Shown in pieces: positions 44,911 through 54,866 of a DNA stretch of 64,000 bases. Both the position numbers and the translations under genes were made by a program. This DNA is from Hymenobacter jejuensis (GTDB taxonomy: Bacteria > Bacteroidota > Bacteroidia > Cytophagales > Hymenobacteraceae), in assembly GCF_006337165.1 (NCBI RefSeq), contig NZ_CP040896.1:2294001-2358000 (forward strand), read 5' to 3'. Numbering within the stretch: the first letter of the stretch is position 1; every line of letters begins with the position of its first letter. The notes under the pieces are model-generated. The model was not told the origin of the DNA. It made no database searches and was given only the letters and a program-made list of their open reading frames with translations.

Positions 44911-47900
44911 TTAGCGCCCCGAAGTGGTGGGGCGGCGTGCTACGCGGGTCGAGTCGCGGCGGGGCGCTTCGGTCACGGTTTTGACGGAATCTTGGGCGGC
45001 TTGCTTGTCCTGCTTGTCGCGCTGCTTGCCCTCTTTGCGCTCGGTTTTCAGGTTTTTGTCGATGCCCTTAAACAAGTCGGCTAGGTTCTGGTAATCGCGC
45101 TGGAAAATGAGCGATGCCCCGTTGCGTACGTACTGCCCGTCGATGTCGCCGTAAGCGTTGTTGCGGTAGGCGCGCAGGCGCAGGCGGCCGTTGGCCAGAA
45201 TGTCGTATTCCACGCTCACGTCGCCGGCAAAGCTGCTGATGCTTTGCTGCCCGCTGGAGGCTTGGTTGCCGCCGGCCAGCGGTACGTCGGTGCCCAGGCG
45301 CACGGTGACGCGGTCGTTGAACAGCTGCCGCCGCACGGCCACATTCAGGTCGGTCCGCGTTTTTTCGGAGCCAGAGGAGAAGTCAGCCTGCGAATTCACG
45401 CCCAGTTCCACGCCCAGGTTGGAAAGGTAACTGCCCGTGAGCTTATTAAGCTGACTGGTAAGCACTTGGCTAGCGCTGCCGCGAAGCTGCTCGTTTACAA
45501 TGCTGCCGCCGCTCGACTCGAATGGGTTTTCAGCCAGGAATCGGTTCAGCACCAGCAGCGAGAACACTTGCTTGTTGAGGGCATCGACTTGGCTGGGCTC
45601 GCGTAGCTGCGCCAGGCGGGCCTCGATCTGGTTGCGCACGTTAGAACGGGCTTCTTCCGGCAACCGGATGTCGAAGCTAATCAGGGGTTTGAGCAGATCA
45701 CCATCCACGTTCAGGTACACCTGGAAAGGCAGCGTATTGCGCACCGTGGGGTCGTCGATGGTAGTGCCCTGGCCCGACAGCAGCTCAGCCGGCGCCGCGC
45801 GCACCTTGTAAATAGCCGATACGTCGACCTGGGCATTGTAGGGGTCGCCGGACCACGTAATGGTGCTACCCTTGGCAATGTCGAAATCACGCTCAGTCAG
45901 GTCGTAGAGTGACATGTGGTAGTGGCCCTGCTCCACGGCAAGGCGGCCGCTGAGCGTAATAGAGCCCGCCTGATCGATGCTGGTGCTCAGCGTGCCGTTG
46001 GCCTGCACCTTCAGGTTATCGCCCGACGTCTGATCGACAATGATGGTGAACGGCGTCGCGTCCGTGACCGTTATGGTCGCGCTTACATTATAGCCGCTGG
46101 CCGCCTGGGCAGTCAGCTTGGTTTTGCGCGCCAACATGGTATCGAGCGGCGCGCTCATATCCACAAACTCCACGATACCGGTGCTTTCCACGCGGCCCAC
46201 ATCGTCGTTGGGTACTACCACCGTCAGGTCTGAAGGCTTCACCACGGTGGCCGTCGTGCGGATCACGGGCAAGTTGAGCGTACCCGAAATGCGGGTATCG
46301 GAATCGACCACCAACTTGCCGTAGTACAAGGGGTTATCGCGCGCGGTGCTCTGCACGGCAATGAAATCTTTGGTAATGGCCCGCAGCTGGAAGCGGTAGT
46401 CGTCGATGTAGTTTTTGGTGTAGACGTAGCCATTTACAATAGCCTTGTTTTGCAGCGAATCCAGAATCGTAAAGTCCCGGAACGCAATGCCTTGCTCGTC
46501 AAACGTCAGGCTTTCGTTGGGTAGGGTAAAGGGCGCGCCGAGCTGCGTGAGCGTGAAGCCCGCGTCGTTGGTTTGTATGCTGCCCCGGATCTGGGGAGCC
46601 GCAGTCGTGCCGCGCACCGTAAGCGCACCGCTTAGGTAACCCTTGGTTTGCTGAAGCTGGCCGGCCGAGAAGGGTTCGGCCGTGCTCAGGTTAAAGCGGT
46701 TCAGATTCACGACCATGTCGAGGGCGCCGCTAGCCAAATACGAGCCGGTCGCCCGCACATCGTTGTTGTTGGGGCCGCCAGTCAGGCGTGCATCCACGAG
46801 GTAGCGGTCGGCAGAAGGGTTGGTGGCTTTGAGCGCTACATCGCCGATGACCGATTTGTTGTAGGCTAAGTTGCTCAGCATCAGATCGGAAGTAAAGGCC
46901 ATGCGCGGCTGCCCGATGGCCCGCACCACGGCCTGCCCGTTGAGCGTACCGCCATACAAGGAATCTTGCTGACCCGCGGCGGTGGCCAGCATGTTGAGGT
47001 CGAGGTTGCCGAGGCGGGCTTGCAAGGGGTAATCGGCGCCGGGCAAGGTTTGCAGTTCGATAAACTGACTGCCTTGGCTCAAGCGCACGTTCTGCGCCCG
47101 AATCGCTCCGGTTGGCAGGGTGTAGGCGATCTGGTTGCCGGGCGCTACCGTCCAGTTCATGTTGTTGACTACCAGCTTCGGATCGAAGCTGAACGCATAT
47201 GTATTGCCCTGATTCAGAACCTGTAACACGCCCGCCAGGTCAAGCTTCGTGGCGCTGTCCGACTCGGCAATGCGCAGGTGCGTGCCCACGCGGTTATTCT
47301 GAATATTGCCCGTCAGACTTGGGTTGGGCAGGCGTAGCGTCGTGTCCTGCGAAGCTTGCCGCAGCCGCACAGCATACTCCAGCTTCTGCGGATCGGAGTC
47401 GACGTTGAGGCGCAGCGAATCGAGGCGGTAGCCGGTGTACACAATCAGCGGCACCCGCGATTGCACCGTAAGGTTGGCCGCGCGGCTGTCGAAGCTGCCA
47501 TTCAGGACGAAAGGCGAAAGCTCCGTGAGGCCCGGAACGAGTTTTGTAATAGTTTGTGTATTAAGTACTTGCGCGTCGAAGGTAAAGTTGCGCGCGGGCC
47601 CACCCGGTTGGTAGCGCACGCCGGGCAGGTCGAAGTAGCGATCGATGTGTTGTTGCAATACGGTGGCCACGTCGCCCAGCGGCGTATTGCCGGCAAGGTT
47701 GGCTTTCACCAGATTGGAGTTGAACACCAGTTCCGTACGGCCCGGTCGCTGCACAATGCTGCCCTGCACCGAGTCGATGGCAATGGGCTGGTTATCACGC
47801 ACAATCACGAGCTTATTGCCCGAAAAAGTACCGTTTATAGAGTTGGCGTCGGCCCCGCTCAGGTCGGCTACGAGGTTACCCTGTACCCGCAAGTCGCCGC

Positions 47901-50079
47901 CGGTATAGAAGCCCAGCTTGGTTAGGTTAGCGCCCTGCAAATTCACGTTGAACGCGTACGCCGGTACATTGGCATTGCGCAGATTCACGGTGCCATCGAG
48001 GTTGAAGGCTAGGTTCGGATCGTTCTGGCTGCGCGCTACGATGTCGTATTTGTTGCGGTCGATGTCAACCGTCGCGTTGATATCCTGATAGGTATATCCT
48101 TGGTAGCGAGCGCTTTGCACAGTAGCCACCAGGCGCCCCTGCATTGTGGCTGGGTCGAGACCGCGGGCATTGAGCGTGCCGCTGGTCGTGATGCGGCCGA
48201 TGGTGGGGTCGCGCAACACCTTGCCCACATCGAAACCCTGCACGTTGAAGCGGGCCGTAACGGGCTCCCGACCGGCCGGACCGGGCTGCATGTTCACCAC
48301 AGCCGTAGCGTTGCCGAAGCTGGTATTCACCTTCAGGTTGGTGTCAAACACCATCGCCGTTGGCCGGCCACGGAACGTGCCGGAAGCCGCGATGCGGGGC
48401 GGTAGGCTGTAACCCGCCGGAATCGTGCCCTTCGGCACCAAGCTGCGAATGTCGGCTTCGGAAGTCGTGAACTGAGCGATGTTCAGGTCGGTGTATAAGC
48501 GGCGATCCACTTCGGGCAAGCCCTGAATGCGACCGCTGGCGCGCAATGTAGTATTGCGAAAGCCCACAAAATCAAGGTTTTGCACTCGGAGGTCACCCAC
48601 GCGGCCGTTCACCCGCCCGCTTACCAGCACCGATTGGTTAGGCCCCGTAGTAAAGGGTGGGGTAGAGGCCAAATCGGGTGCTAAGTACAGAATGTCGCGG
48701 AAGCCCAGGCGCACGTCGCGCAGGTCGCCTTCGATGCGCAGATTAGGCAGCTTTTTCACGTCGGCCAAGGCATCGAGGCTTTCGTAGCCCATGGCCAGCG
48801 TGCGGCGGATGCGCGTGTGCGGCGTAATCAGGTCGAGGTTGTCGAGGCGGGTTTGCACCGAATCGAACACGACATCCGCCTCGGTGTGGTCAATTTGAAA
48901 GCCGCTCTGCTCCTTGCCGGCCAGCTCGTTGATGCGGCCGGTAGTGCGATTTTCGGAGTAAAATAGATTATCAGTGTTGAGTTTTAAATCACTAAAATTT
49001 AAGTGATTATAGTCCATGCCGGGCACGCGGGTGCGCTGCTTGGGCTCGTTGAAGTTGTCGAAAACAACGCCCAGCCCGCTCACGTCGGATTTCTTCAGCG
49101 TCACGACCCAACTCGTGGGCTGGCCCGTAGCTTTTTCTACCGATTCATTCAGATTGCGTACCGCTTCGGCCGGGTTGACCACGCGCTGCTCGGTGGGCAC
49201 GTTCTCGTTTTGGGCGTAGGCAAGGCTGCTGTTGCGCAAACGCAACGTATTAAGGTCAATGCGCGAACGGATCAGGTCGATGTTGTCGGCGGTAGCTTCC
49301 GCTTGCCCGATGCGGGCGTTGATGTACTGCGCCGACGGGTTGTTGCGGTAAGTCAGGCTCACGGTATCAAGCGTAGCCTTGTTCAGGCCAAACGTGAGCG
49401 TAAGCGGCTCAGAGGGCGTGTCCGGCGGCACTTTGGTCTGCGTAATGTTGAAGCCCGAGCGGCGCAGTAACGCATTGTCTATCTTATAGATAGACTTATC
49501 CACGTTCACTTCGTCCATGGTCACGGCCAGCTCACCGACGCGGCTTCGCACGTTCATGCCATCGACTTGGTCATTGTAGGTGAGGAAAATATTGGTCAGG
49601 CGCAGATCGCCAATGTCGTATTTGAAACCGCCGGTTGTGTCGGCGGGCGTAGAGGTCGTGGTGGCGCCGGCCGTGAAGGCGTTAATGATGTAATCGAAGT
49701 TGTAAACGCTGTCGGGCTCGGTGCGCTTGATGTGCACGGTGCCTTCGTTGAGTTCGAGCGAGCTGACGTTGATCTGCGATTTGGTCAGGGCCCATAGGTC
49801 GATGTTGACGCCTAAATGACCCACCGACAACAACGTATCGCGCTGCTGGTCTTCGATATAAACGCCATCCAGAGAAATGGCATGCCGGAAGTCGGAACGA
49901 AATTTTCCGATGCGAACCTCCGTCCCTATTTTTTTCTGCAAGTATTCTGCTGCTTTGCGAGCGGCAAAATCCTGCGTGGCCGGAAACTGCAAAGCCACTA
50001 CCACCCCAATGACGAGGAGGAGCACAAAGGCCAGCAAGCCCAGCACGATATAAAGAGTGCGGCGAACGTACGTAGGCAA
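44911..50079 (-). CDS. tamB: TamB-type translocation and assembly protein
   Basis: The 1,722-residue protein starts (TTG) with a membrane anchor (LYIVLGLLAFVLLLVIGVVV) and continues as a long beta-helical AsmA/TamB repeat region, with the DUF490/TamB domain in the last 450 residues (NAQVDVSAIYKVRAAPAELL, VGVNSQADFSSGSEKTRTDL-like C-terminal strands). It spans the periplasm from the inner membrane to the outer-membrane partner TamL, encoded 119 bases downstream. Length is typical of Bacteroidota TamB. The C-terminal 50 residues are Lys/Gln-rich and variable. Confidence 0.93.
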   Translation of the reverse strand: MPTYVRRTLYIVLGLLAFVLLLVIGVVVALQFPATQDFAARKAAEYLQKKIGTEVRIGKFRSDFRHAISLDGVYIEDQQRDTLLSVGHLGVNIDLWALTKSQINVSSLELNEGTVHIKRTEPDSVYNFDYIINAFTAGATTTSTPADTTGGFKYDIGDLRLTNIFLTYNDQVDGMNVRSRVGELAVTMDEVNVDKSIYKIDNALLRRSGFNITQTKVPPDTPSEPLTLTFGLNKATLDTVSLTYRNNPSAQYINARIGQAEATADNIDLIRSRIDLNTLRLRNSSLAYAQNENVPTEQRVVNPAEAVRNLNESVEKATGQPTSWVVTLKKSDVSGLGVVFDNFNEPKQRTRVPGMDYNHLNFSDLKLNTDNLFYSENRTTGRINELAGKEQSGFQIDHTEADVVFDSVQTRLDNLDLITPHTRIRRTLAMGYESLDALADVKKLPNLRIEGDLRDVRLGFRDILYLAPDLASTPPFTTGPNQSVLVSGRVNGRVGDLRVQNLDFVGFRNTTLRASGRIQGLPEVDRRLYTDLNIAQFTTSEADIRSLVPKGTIPAGYSLPPRIAASGTFRGRPTAMVFDTNLKVNTSFGNATAVVNMQPGPAGREPVTARFNVQGFDVGKVLRDPTIGRITTSGTLNARGLDPATMQGRLVATVQSARYQGYTYQDINATVDIDRNKYDIVARSQNDPNLAFNLDGTVNLRNANVPAYAFNVNLQGANLTKLGFYTGGDLRVQGNLVADLSGADANSINGTFSGNKLVIVRDNQPIAIDSVQGSIVQRPGRTELVFNSNLVKANLAGNTPLGDVATVLQQHIDRYFDLPGVRYQPGGPARNFTFDAQVLNTQTITKLVPGLTELSPFVLNGSFDSRAANLTVQSRVPLIVYTGYRLDSLRLNVDSDPQKLEYAVRLRQASQDTTLRLPNPSLTGNIQNNRVGTHLRIAESDSATKLDLAGVLQVLNQGNTYAFSFDPKLVVNNMNWTVAPGNQIAYTLPTGAIRAQNVRLSQGSQFIELQTLPGADYPLQARLGNLDLNMLATAAGQQDSLYGGTLNGQAVVRAIGQPRMAFTSDLMLSNLAYNKSVIGDVALKATNPSADRYLVDARLTGGPNNNDVRATGSYLASGALDMVVNLNRFNLSTAEPFSAGQLQQTKGYLSGALTVRGTTAAPQIRGSIQTNDAGFTLTQLGAPFTLPNESLTFDEQGIAFRDFTILDSLQNKAIVNGYVYTKNYIDDYRFQLRAITKDFIAVQSTARDNPLYYGKLVVDSDTRISGTLNLPVIRTTATVVKPSDLTVVVPNDDVGRVESTGIVEFVDMSAPLDTMLARKTKLTAQAASGYNVSATITVTDATPFTIIVDQTSGDNLKVQANGTLSTSIDQAGSITLSGRLAVEQGHYHMSLYDLTERDFDIAKGSTITWSGDPYNAQVDVSAIYKVRAAPAELLSGQGTTIDDPTVRNTLPFQVYLNVDGDLLKPLISFDIRLPEEARSNVRNQIEARLAQLREPSQVDALNKQVFSLLVLNRFLAENPFESSGGSIVNEQLRGSASQVLTSQLNKLTGSYLSNLGVELGVNSQADFSSGSEKTRTDLNVAVRRQLFNDRVTVRLGTDVPLAGGNQASSGQQSISSFAGDVSVEYDILANGRLRLRAYRNNAYGDIDGQYVRNGASLIFQRDYQNLADLFKGIDKNLKTERKEGKQRDKQDKQAAQDSVKTVTEAPRRDSTRVARRPTTSGR

Positions 50080-50378
50080 GGGTATGGGATAAATGGGTTA
50101 GCGGGTTCTCTGGAAACCAACGGAAAAACGCGACCTGGGGTTGGATTTGCTGGCAGGGTATTGATAATCAGATGCATAGCAAACGCCTTGATACAGGCGG
50201 TATTGCGGCCCCGCGGAAATAGGCGGTAAACTCTGCCGGAAGCTGTGCGTAGGGTGCAGAGGATTGTGGTGCGGTTATTCAGGCAGCAGCGGCTTTGCGG
50301 GCGCTGCAAAACGGATTGAGCCGTAGCCGGCTGGCCGGGCTTTCTGCTATCTTTCGTCTCCAATCCGATTGCATTCCC
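50080..50378. other. divergent intergenic region, no gene
   Basis: The 299 bases between tamB and the glucanotransferase hold TTGATAATCA (50161-50170) and TATCTTTC at 50348-50355, an imperfect -7 box for the plus strand. I see no open frame of substance and no clear terminator. Confidence 0.5.
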
Positions 50379-53123
50379 ATGATTCTTCGTTTTTCCCTTC
50401 CCTTCCGCACCACCTGGGGGCAGCGCCTCGTGGTGTGCGGTTCAGCGGCCAGTTTGGGCTCCTGGAACCTCGACCACGCGCTCAGTCTGCACTACGATTC
50501 CGACACGGGCGTCTGGAGTCAGGAAATTACCCTGCCCGACGACGCGCCTGGCACCGTGGACTATAAGTACGTGCTGCTCAACGAGCAAACCGGCAACCAA
50601 GACTGGGAGTGGGGCCCCAACCGCACCATCGCCTACGACAGCCGACAGTTTTCGCGGCTGCTGACGGAAGACTTCTGGCGTGCCCCGGCCCAACCCGACA
50701 ACGAACTTCACACTGCCGCTTTCACGCAGGCCCTGATGGCGCGCCCCACCACGGAAACATCCGTCGCGGCCGTTTCCGACCGTCCGGCGGCGCGCCTGGC
50801 CGACTCGGTGGTGCGCTTTCAGCTGGTTGCGCCGCGCGTCGATACCAATCACCAGATTTGCGTGCTCGGCTCCGACCCCGCCTTGGGCGCCTGGGATGCT
50901 CGCAAAGCCGTTTTGCTATCCGACAACAACTACCCCACCTGGCAGGCAGACGTGGCGCTGGAGCAGCCCGAGCAATACGTGCAATACAAATACGGTCTCT
51001 GGGATCCGCAGGAAAAGCAGATTGTGCAGCTGGAAGGCGGCGACGACCGTTTTATTGCCCCTTCGCAGGAGCCGCACACGCTGCGCATCAAAGCCGACGA
51101 AGGCTTCCGCTACACCACCGGCAACTGGCGCGGCGCCGGCGTAGCCTTGCCCGTGTTTTCGCTGCGGAGCCAGCGCGGCCTGGGTGTAGGCGAGTTTCCG
51201 GACCTTAAGTTACTGGTTGACTGGGCCGTAAGCACAGGGCTTAAAATGGTGCAAATTCTGCCCATCAACGACACGACCGCCACGCATACCTGGGTCGATT
51301 CGTACCCGTACGCGGCCATTTCGGTGTTTGCCCTGCATCCGCTGTACCTCAACCTCGACGCCGTAGCTCAGTTGGCCGAGCCCACCGATCAGGCGGAACT
51401 CGAACGGCTGCGCCAGGAGCTCAACGACCGCGACTTCGTGGACTACGAGCCGGTAATGAATGCTAAGTGGTTGTTTATTAAGAAGTTATATAAACAAGAA
51501 AAACAAGCGTTTCTGGCCGATCCGGAGTTTAAGCAGTTTCTTAATGAGCAGGGACAGTGGCTGGTGCCGTACGCCGCCTTCTCGGCGTTGCGCGACCGCT
51601 TCGGGACGGCCGACTTTCAGCAGTGGCCGCTGGAGTTTCGGGCACCGCGTGGTTTGGAGCAACTCACGGCGCAGGATGGTCCTGATTTTGATGAATTTGG
51701 CATCCACTTTTTCACCCAGTTTCACCTCGACAAGCAGCTGCGCGAAGCCGTGGACTACGGCCGGCGCCGGGGCGTAGTGATGAAAGGAGACTTGCCCATC
51801 GGCATCTACCGGCACTCCGTCGATGCCTGGACGCAGCCCGAACTTTACCACATGGACCGCCAGGCCGGCGCGCCACCGGATGATTTTTCGACCACCGGCC
51901 AGAACTGGCGCTTCCCGACCTACAACTGGGAGCGCATGGCCCAAGACAACTACCAGTGGTGGCGCAACCGCCTGAGCCACTTGGCCCGCTACTTCGACGC
52001 CCTGCGCATCGACCATATCCTAGGTTTCTTCCGGATTTGGGAAATCAACGGCGACTCGGTAGAAGGCTTGCTGGCGCACTTCGCGCCCGACCTGCCGCTA
52101 CACCGCCACGAGATCGAGCAGCGCATCGGCTGGTTCGACTACGACCGCCTGTGCGAGCCCTACATCCGCTGGCATTTGCTGCACGATATTTTTCAGGGCC
52201 AAGCCTCGGCCGTGCGCGACGAGTTTCTGGAAGAGCATGACCACGGCGTACTGCGCCTGAAGGACTACGTGCGCTCGCAGCGGCAAATTGAGGAAGTGAT
52301 AGAACAGAAAATTGCCGCCGATCCCAGCAACGCCGACCATTTTCGGTGGCTGCGGACGGGCTTGTTTAAGCTGGTCAACGAGGTGCTGTTTTTGCCCGCC
52401 GGCAACGATTTCTACCATCCGCGCATCACCCTCGACAAGACCTATTCTTTCCGCGAACTCGACGACTCCACGCGGCACCGCCTCCACGAGCTTTACATTG
52501 ATTTCTTCTACCGCCGCCACGAGGAATTCTGGCGCGAGCAAGGCATGATCAAGCTGCCGGCCATTCGCTACGCCACCAACATGCTCATCTGCGGCGAAGA
52601 TTTGGGCATGGTGCCCGAATCGGTGCCGGGCGTAATGAAAGCCCTTGGTATTCTGGGGCTTAACATTCAGCGCATGCCCTCCGACCCAAAGGTAGAATTC
52701 GGCAACCCGGCCACGGCGCCGTATCTGTCGGTGGTGAGCCCCGGCAGCCACGACATGAGCACGGTGCGCGGCTGGTGGGAAGAAGACCGCGTAAAAACCC
52801 AGCGCTACTTCGAGCATCTGCTGGGCCACTGGGGCGAAACCGCACCTTATTACTGCGAGCCGTGGGTGGCCCGCGAAATCACGGCGCAACACCTGTACTC
52901 GCCGGCCATGTGGGCCATTTTCCCGCTCCAAGATTTGCTGGCGATGGACGAAACCTTGCGGCGCCCCAACCCGCAGGACGAGCAAATCAACGTGCCGGCC
53001 AACCCGCAGCACTTCTGGAAATACCGATTCCACCTGAACCTGGAAGCGCTGATCGGCGAGGCCGGCTTCGGCGGTCAGTTGCGGCAACTCGTCGATAGCA
53101 GCGGCCGCAACAAAACGTACTAA
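50379..53123 (+). CDS. malQ: 4-alpha-glucanotransferase with two starch-binding domains
   Basis: The ATG at 50379 (MILRFSLPFRTTWGQRLVVC) gives 914 residues. Residues about 1-105 and 140-245 are CBM20-type starch-binding domains (GSAASLGSWNL and GSDPALGAWDARKAVLLS are their signatures), then a GH77 barrel with nucleophile Asp545 (LRIDHILGFF), acid/base Glu740 (CGEDLGMVPESV) and Asp792 (GSHDMSTVRGWW). This matches DPE2-type disproportionating enzymes, which transfer glucan chains from maltose or maltodextrin to larger glucans. No signal peptide, so it acts on cytoplasmic maltodextrin or glycogen. Confidence 0.95.
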   Translation: MILRFSLPFRTTWGQRLVVCGSAASLGSWNLDHALSLHYDSDTGVWSQEITLPDDAPGTVDYKYVLLNEQTGNQDWEWGPNRTIAYDSRQFSRLLTEDFWRAPAQPDNELHTAAFTQALMARPTTETSVAAVSDRPAARLADSVVRFQLVAPRVDTNHQICVLGSDPALGAWDARKAVLLSDNNYPTWQADVALEQPEQYVQYKYGLWDPQEKQIVQLEGGDDRFIAPSQEPHTLRIKADEGFRYTTGNWRGAGVALPVFSLRSQRGLGVGEFPDLKLLVDWAVSTGLKMVQILPINDTTATHTWVDSYPYAAISVFALHPLYLNLDAVAQLAEPTDQAELERLRQELNDRDFVDYEPVMNAKWLFIKKLYKQEKQAFLADPEFKQFLNEQGQWLVPYAAFSALRDRFGTADFQQWPLEFRAPRGLEQLTAQDGPDFDEFGIHFFTQFHLDKQLREAVDYGRRRGVVMKGDLPIGIYRHSVDAWTQPELYHMDRQAGAPPDDFSTTGQNWRFPTYNWERMAQDNYQWWRNRLSHLARYFDALRIDHILGFFRIWEINGDSVEGLLAHFAPDLPLHRHEIEQRIGWFDYDRLCEPYIRWHLLHDIFQGQASAVRDEFLEEHDHGVLRLKDYVRSQRQIEEVIEQKIAADPSNADHFRWLRTGLFKLVNEVLFLPAGNDFYHPRITLDKTYSFRELDDSTRHRLHELYIDFFYRRHEEFWREQGMIKLPAIRYATNMLICGEDLGMVPESVPGVMKALGILGLNIQRMPSDPKVEFGNPATAPYLSVVSPGSHDMSTVRGWWEEDRVKTQRYFEHLLGHWGETAPYYCEPWVAREITAQHLYSPAMWAIFPLQDLLAMDETLRRPNPQDEQINVPANPQHFWKYRFHLNLEALIGEAGFGGQLRQLVDSSGRNKTY

Positions 53124-53544
53124 TTCAACCCTACATAAATGCTTGCGGAATAAGCTCCACCTGGTAGCTTGTTCATACTTAAATCTCAGAAAACGCTCCG
53201 GCCCTTTGGTCGGAGCGTTTTTGTTTCAGTGAGTAGGAGAAAGATCGGGCTGGATGAAATCTGACCTTTACTACCGCAAGGTCATTAAGTCGCGGCGATA
53301 CGATTAGCTGGCGTATCTGCTTGTTCTTTGAAATGTATACTGAACGCTTTGATAGTCGTTACCCGCCCCGCAAGCGGATGGCGGACCTTTGTCTTGTCAT
53401 TAGCTAGCTGGTGGCGCCAGCGCCAACGGCTTACTGAGGTTATTATTAACTATCGTCGTATAACTAATTGATTAATAATTAGTTATAATCTAATGCCGAA
53501 TGTTGGGTAAGCACTTCTTATGCTAACTACCGTATCTCTTTCTT
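53124..53544. other. intergenic region with terminator and an AT-rich palindrome
   Basis: Past the terminator at 53190-53222 the sequence becomes AT-rich. ATAACTAATT (53460-53469) and AATTAGTTAT (53477-53486) form a perfect ten-base inverted repeat with a seven-base loop, about 60 bases before the cupin ATG, a position suiting an operator. I see no gene. Confidence 0.5.
53190..53222 (+). terminator. terminator after malQ
   Basis: Arms AAAACGCTCCG/CGGAGCGTTTT, followed by TTGTTT. Confidence 0.85.
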
Positions 53545-53955
53545 ATGAGCAACTCTACCAACATCCCCCAGACCCCGGCCAGTACGAAGCGCGCCGCGGC
53601 GGAAAACTTCATCGGCACGGCCTGGGTCACGATGCTGGCCGGCGCAAACCTCACTGACTGCACCGTCGGCGACGTGACGTTTGAGCCGGGCGCGCGCAAC
53701 AACTGGCATTCGCACCCGGCCGGCCAGATTTTGGTCGTGACGGCAGGCGTGGGCTACTACCAAGAGAAAGGCCAGCCGGCCCAGCGGTTGCGCGTCGGCG
53801 ACGCAGTGACCATCGCGCCCGGCGTGGTACACTGGCATGGTGCGGCCTCCGACAGCCTCTTTACCCACTTGGCCATCAACCCCAACGTCAGCCAAGGGGT
53901 AGCCAACTGGCTGGAACCCGTCACGGACGAAGAATACCAAGCCGCGCACGGCTAA
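53545..53955 (+). CDS. cupin-domain protein, hydroxynitrile-lyase-like
   Basis: The 136-residue single-cupin protein has a metal-site set WHSHPAGQ (His55, His57, Gln61) and HWHGA (His96). The stretch VTFEPGARNNWHSHPAGQ, the YQEKGQPAQRLRVGDAV loop and the VNWLEPVTDEEY-like tail resemble the small manganese cupins annotated as (R)-mandelonitrile-lyase-like. No signal peptide is present. A paralogue with a signal peptide lies at 55494-55994. Such cupins have uncertain physiological roles; the accessory-cluster context with an AraC regulator suggests inducible detoxification. Confidence 0.87.
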   Translation: MSNSTNIPQTPASTKRAAAENFIGTAWVTMLAGANLTDCTVGDVTFEPGARNNWHSHPAGQILVVTAGVGYYQEKGQPAQRLRVGDAVTIAPGVVHWHGAASDSLFTHLAINPNVSQGVANWLEPVTDEEYQAAHG

Positions 53956-54077
53956 CAGACGCTCACCTCTGCTGCTGGTCATCTTTTGTGCTTACTCACC
54001 TTGGCTTTATGAGGCGTACCCTTCTTCGGGCAGTAGCTTTCACCGCCGTCGAGCCGATGCTATAGGGGCATATAGGC

Positions 54078-54212
54078 ATGGGCCTGCACATCAGGCTGAC
54101 GGAGGCGCAGCTTCGGCAGATCGTGGCGCTGGACGAGGCAGGCGTCGGGAAGAAGGAGGCGGACGCAGCCTGCGCCGTGCTGGCGAAGGCACCGGATACA
54201 GGAAGAAAGTAG
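54078..54212 (+). CDS. possible 44-residue protein, unrecognised
   Basis: An ATG at 54078 opens a 44-residue frame (MGLHIRLTEAQLRQIVALDE ... DTGRK). It is charged and helical, with a helix-turn-helix-like flavour, perhaps a remnant of a regulator or mobile-element gene. There is no ribosome site worth noting, no homologue that I recognise and no stop-coupled neighbour. It could be chance. Confidence 0.25.
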   Translation: MGLHIRLTEAQLRQIVALDEAGVGKKEADAACAVLAKAPDTGRK

Positions 54213-54228
54213 TCGTAAATATTTGTGT

Positions 54229-54699
54229 ATGAACAACTTGTGTTATGATTCCTGGCGCTCGCGTATAGGTTTCAATAAGAAGCGGACTGGCCTCGCCATA
54301 GTCCGCAGCATCCGCGGTGGCATAGTACTGCTGATTGGCGCAGTTGTGTTAACCCTTTTAGCGCCCGCACCCGCGGCGGCCCAGACCAATGGCCAAGTTG
54401 TGCGGCTGGCAAAACTCGACATCTATCCGGCGCAGCTCGAACGCTACAAAGCCGCTTTGCGGGAAGGCATCACCACGGCGTTGCGCGTCGAGCCGGGCGT
54501 ATTGACACTGTATGCGGTGGTTGAGAAAGACCATCCTACCCGCATCACAATTCTGGAAATATACGCGAGCGAAGAGGCGTACCGAGCGCATGTGCAAACG
54601 CCCCACTTTCTCAAGTATAAAACCAGCACCCAGAGCATGATCAAATCCCTGGAGCTCATCGATACCGTTCCCTTGATGCCGGGCGTGAAGGTAAAGTAG
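54229..54699 (+). CDS. antibiotic biosynthesis monooxygenase-fold protein, membrane-anchored
   Basis: The ATG at 54229 gives 156 residues. Residues about 25-50 are a hydrophobic segment (GGIVLLIGAVVLTLLAPAPA) ending AAAQ, a signal or anchor. The remainder is an ABM fold: VVRLAKLDIYPAQLERYKAA, VEPGVLTLYAVVEKDHPTRI, LEIYASEEAYRAHVQTPHFL. YgiN-like members oxidise quinols or aromatic compounds without cofactors. It lies in the accessory cluster between the cupin gene and a decayed SDR. Confidence 0.85.
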   Translation: MNNLCYDSWRSRIGFNKKRTGLAIVRSIRGGIVLLIGAVVLTLLAPAPAAAQTNGQVVRLAKLDIYPAQLERYKAALREGITTALRVEPGVLTLYAVVEKDHPTRITILEIYASEEAYRAHVQTPHFLKYKTSTQSMIKSLELIDTVPLMPGVKVK

Positions 54700-54723
54700 C
54701 GCTGCTTCCGCTGTCTGCCCGCA

Positions 54724-54834
54724 ATGTACTGTGCCACCAAGCATGCGGTGCGCGTCATCTCCGGAGACCTGCGCCAGCATGAGGGCGTGGACTTCAACGA
54801 AATCCTGTGCTGCCCTACCGGTCAGGTCCTGTAA
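54724..54834 (+). pseudogene. remnant of an SDR gene with internal deletion
   Basis: A 36-residue frame begins MYCATKHAVRVISGDLRQ, the YxxxK active-site helix of classical SDRs (Tyr, Lys at positions 2 and 6), and then jumps to [13 protein letters not shown], which resembles the far C-terminus of the same family (usually near NEILFRPTxQ). The intervening 60-80 residues and the whole Rossmann half are missing. It is a gene relic, not a functional protein. Confidence 0.7.
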
Positions 54835-54866
54835 AGCGACCCTTCTACAATTCAGTAAAAGTATTC

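Noticed and set aside
52098..53087. A 329-residue minus-strand frame opposite the glucanotransferase
   Set aside because: The plus strand carries the GH77 catalytic triad; the opposite frame has no recognisable domain.
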